Origin: Ruminococcaceae bacterium UBA7080 | Lineage (GTDB): Bacteria > Bacillota > Clostridia > Oscillospirales > Acutalibacteraceae | Assembly (NCBI GenBank): GCA_002493595.1 | Contig: DKZG01000017.1 | Location: 1-6,436, forward strand | Reading direction: 5' to 3' | DNA length: 6,436 bases | Shown: piece by piece, positions 5,168-6,436 of the stretch | Numbering within the stretch: the stretch's first letter is position 1 | Layout: every line of letters starts with the position of its first letter | Program-made: the position numbers and the translations under genes | Notes under the pieces: generated by a model | Seen by the model: only the letters and a program-made list of their open reading frames with translations | Databases searched by the model: none | Told to the model about the DNA's origin: nothing

Positions 5168-6052
5168 ATGCGAACCATAAACCAAGTTGCAGAATTAACA
5201 GGTATAAGCACTCGTACATTACAATACTATGACGAGATTGGACTATTAAAGCCAAGTGAACTGACTGAGTCCGGCTATCGTCTATATGATGATGAAGCCT
5301 TGCAAAAGCTACAACAAATCCTGTTTTTTAAGGAATTGGGCTTTAAGCTAAAAGAAATTAAAGAAATTCTGCAAAAAACAGATTTTGATAGAATTGAGGC
5401 TTTCAAAAGGCAAAAAGAGTTACTTCTGCTAAAACGTAATCGGACAGACAGACTTATACAGCTTCTTAGCCGTTTAGAAAAAGGAGAACAATGTATGAGT
5501 TTTAAAGAATTTGATTTGTCCGACTATATCAATGCATTGGAAGATTTTAAGTCCAATCAGACCGAGGAAGTTATTAAACACTGGGGAAGTATCGCAAATT
5601 TTGATATGTTCATTCAAAAGATCAAAAGTGATGAATCCGAAGTAGCGAAACTCGCCATCAGGCAGTTTGGCAGTATTGAAAAATACACCGAAGCCATGAA
5701 ACATAATCTAGAGCATTTCTCTGAACTCATGGAAACACAATTAACGGAAGAAGTGAAAGAAATCGGAAAACAATCTGATATACTGTATGGCAAACTAACC
5801 GCTGATTTGTCAGAAAATGTTTCCTCCTCTAAAATACAGTCCATTGTTCAGGAAATATGGCAGTTTATACAGGAAAACAGCACTAACATATCCATATCCT
5901 GTAGTAAACCCTATATGGATATGCTTATCAACGCATACTCAAACGATTATATAAAAAGCATAACTGATAGCAAATATGGAAAAGGTGCCTCTGATTATAT
6001 CGTCAAAGCGTTCCGTTATTACTCGGAAAATAACATTCCCGAAAATAATTAA
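5168..6052 (+). CDS. MerR-family transcriptional regulator with TipAS-like ligand-binding domain
   Basis: The product (294 aa) is a drug-sensing activator of the TipAL type. The winged helix-turn-helix covers residues 1-70: TINQVAELTGISTRTLQYYD is the DNA-reading helix pair, SGYRLYDDEAL the wing, and LGFKLKEIKEIL the last helix. A long coiled coil for dimerisation follows at about 73-108 (RQKELLLLKRNRTDRLIQLL). Residues about 155-290 match the TipAS pattern, which in relatives closes around thiopeptide or other hydrophobic antibiotics: IRQFGS, a helix ending in LYGKL, IQSIVQEIWQFIQ, and YMDMLINAYSNDYIKSITD with GKGASDYIVKAFRYY. The ATG at 5168 has AAGGAG at 5153-5158, 9 bases upstream. An out-of-frame ATG at 5164 lies closer to that site. 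The promoter at 5061-5091 is of the type these proteins activate. No transporter or resistance gene is adjacent in the window, so the target is probably its own promoter plus genes elsewhere. Confidence 0.92.
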   Translation: MRTINQVAELTGISTRTLQYYDEIGLLKPSELTESGYRLYDDEALQKLQQILFFKELGFKLKEIKEILQKTDFDRIEAFKRQKELLLLKRNRTDRLIQLLSRLEKGEQCMSFKEFDLSDYINALEDFKSNQTEEVIKHWGSIANFDMFIQKIKSDESEVAKLAIRQFGSIEKYTEAMKHNLEHFSELMETQLTEEVKEIGKQSDILYGKLTADLSENVSSSKIQSIVQEIWQFIQENSTNISISCSKPYMDMLINAYSNDYIKSITDSKYGKGASDYIVKAFRYYSENNIPENN

Positions 6053-6245
6053 AGCTATTTTAGCGCCAAACGTCATAAAACAATCCTAGAAATGCCCATT
6101 TTCTTTCCTTTCTCTTCCCCATAGCCTTTTCTGAAGAAAAAAGAAAAGGAAGAGGAGCGGCAGCAGACTTACTTTTCTATTTAGGCATAGGAAATATCAT
6201 ATATTTTGCTTGTTTCAGAGGGGAATGATGAGGGATAGGGAAAGG
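6053..6245. other. Non-coding stretch after the regulator, with a purine-rich hairpin
   Basis: I see no gene here with a start, ribosome binding site and protein-like translation. The clearest structure is an 8-bp stem (CCTTTTCT 6125-6132 with AGAAAAGG 6142-6149) around a 9-nt loop, inside a tract that is pyrimidine-rich on one side and purine-rich on the other. It has no T run behind it on the plus strand. As the regulator's terminator it is therefore only a weak candidate. A smaller GCTATTTTAGC hairpin lies right after the regulator stop. Confidence 0.5.
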
Positions 6246-6285
6246 AAAAAAGAGGACCTTGTAAAAATGCATCTTACAAGGTCCT
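6246..6285 (-). terminator. Strong intrinsic terminator, oriented for a leftward gene outside the window
   Basis: A perfect 12-bp stem (AGGACCTTGTAA 6253-6264 with TTACAAGGTCCT 6274-6285) closes a 9-nt loop. On the minus strand it is followed, after one C, by six T residues (6246-6251). This is the best terminator in the window in that direction. No leftward gene ends inside the window near it, so it should belong to a gene whose 3' end lies close to or beyond the right edge. A T6 run at 6295-6300 on the plus side may give weaker termination of the regulator transcript. Confidence 0.85.
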
Positions 6286-6340
6286 GAATTTAGCTTTTTT
6301 CGATTGTTTCTGGTGTCCCAGCAAAATTTAAAATCTGCAA

Positions 6341-6386
6341 CTGGTAAAAAATTTATCTGTAAAAATAGAGGCTGTAAAAAATCTTG
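6341..6386. repeat. Three spaced CTG(G)TAAAAA repeats, possible mobile-element end
   Basis: CTGGTAAAAAATTTAT (6341), CTGTAAAAATAGAGG (6357) and CTGTAAAAAATCTTG (6372) follow each other at 16- and 15-bp steps. Iterated short motifs next to GAGGCTGTAAAAAATC resemble the terminal region of some transposable elements. I see no transposase coding in the last 150 bp and cannot find the partner inverted repeat inside the window. The assignment to an insertion sequence is a guess, while the repeat itself is visible. Confidence 0.35.
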
Positions 6387-6436
6387 TGTCTATGGGGAAA
6401 TAATCTTTCCTAATATGAATCAGATATGTAGAAATT

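Noticed and set aside
5474..5844. Two minus-strand frames of 76 codons inside the MerR gene.
   Set aside because: They lie entirely within a well-supported gene on the other strand and show no family motif or ribosome binding site.
6120..6287. A plus-strand open frame rich in Lys and Arg running through the purine-rich region into the terminator.
   Set aside because: Its composition simply follows the AAG/AGG-rich DNA, it runs through the strong hairpin, and it has no credible start signal.

Overview
The window looks like an accessory stretch of a low-GC Firmicute chromosome, most likely a gut-type Clostridia (Lachnospiraceae-like). The evidence is AT-rich DNA, strong AGGAG-type ribosome binding sites, sigma-A-like promoters, and proteins of families common there: a DUF234-type orphan ATPase, GNAT acetyltransferases, a bacterial isoprenylcysteine-methyltransferase-like membrane protein and a TipA-like MerR regulator. 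The genus is an inference from protein style, not from a marker gene. I found no rRNA, tRNA, CRISPR array or complete insertion sequence.

Layout from left to right. (1) 1-975, minus: the N-terminal 325 codons of an AAA-type ATPase that runs off the left edge, with its own promoter and a two-copy 15-bp tandem repeat just upstream. (2) 1109-1632: a graveyard of two 5'-truncated genes pointing away from one junction. They are the C-terminal part of an alpha/beta-hydrolase esterase (minus, followed by a terminator) and about 30 codons from the end of a GNAT acetyltransferase (plus). One deletion that removed the shared divergent promoter region would explain both. (3) 1664-3149, minus: a stand-alone 5'-3' exonuclease/flap-nuclease-like gene followed by a RimJ/RimL-type acetyltransferase. 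An out-of-frame reading frame links them and overlaps the acetyltransferase start by ATGA. (4) 3180-3766, plus: a second, unrelated GNAT acetyltransferase with its own promoter, ended by a 12-bp hairpin. (5) 3850-4521, minus: an ICMT-like integral membrane methyltransferase, converging on the previous gene. (6) 4644-5034: a small membrane-protein reading frame split by an apparent frameshift (minus), and a 61-codon orphan ORF with no good ribosome binding site (plus). (7) 5061-6052, plus: a MerR/TipAL-type drug-sensing regulator behind a textbook MerR promoter with a 19-bp spacer and central palindrome. (8) 6053-6436: no gene. It holds a purine-rich hairpin region, a very good intrinsic terminator for a leftward gene outside the window, and a cluster of short CTG(G)TAAAAA repeats that may mark a mobile-element end.

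The genes do not form one pathway. They look like a patchwork of single-gene units (ATPase, nuclease plus acetyltransferase, acetyltransferase, methyltransferase, drug-responsive regulator) separated by remnants of decayed genes, as expected for a hot spot of insertion and deletion. The TipA-like regulator probably controls mainly itself, since no efflux pump or other target lies next to it within the window. I did not find convincing evidence of a new multi-gene system. The points most worth checking are the apparent frameshift at the end of the exonuclease gene, the two-sided deletion scar, and the possible mobile-element boundary at the right end.
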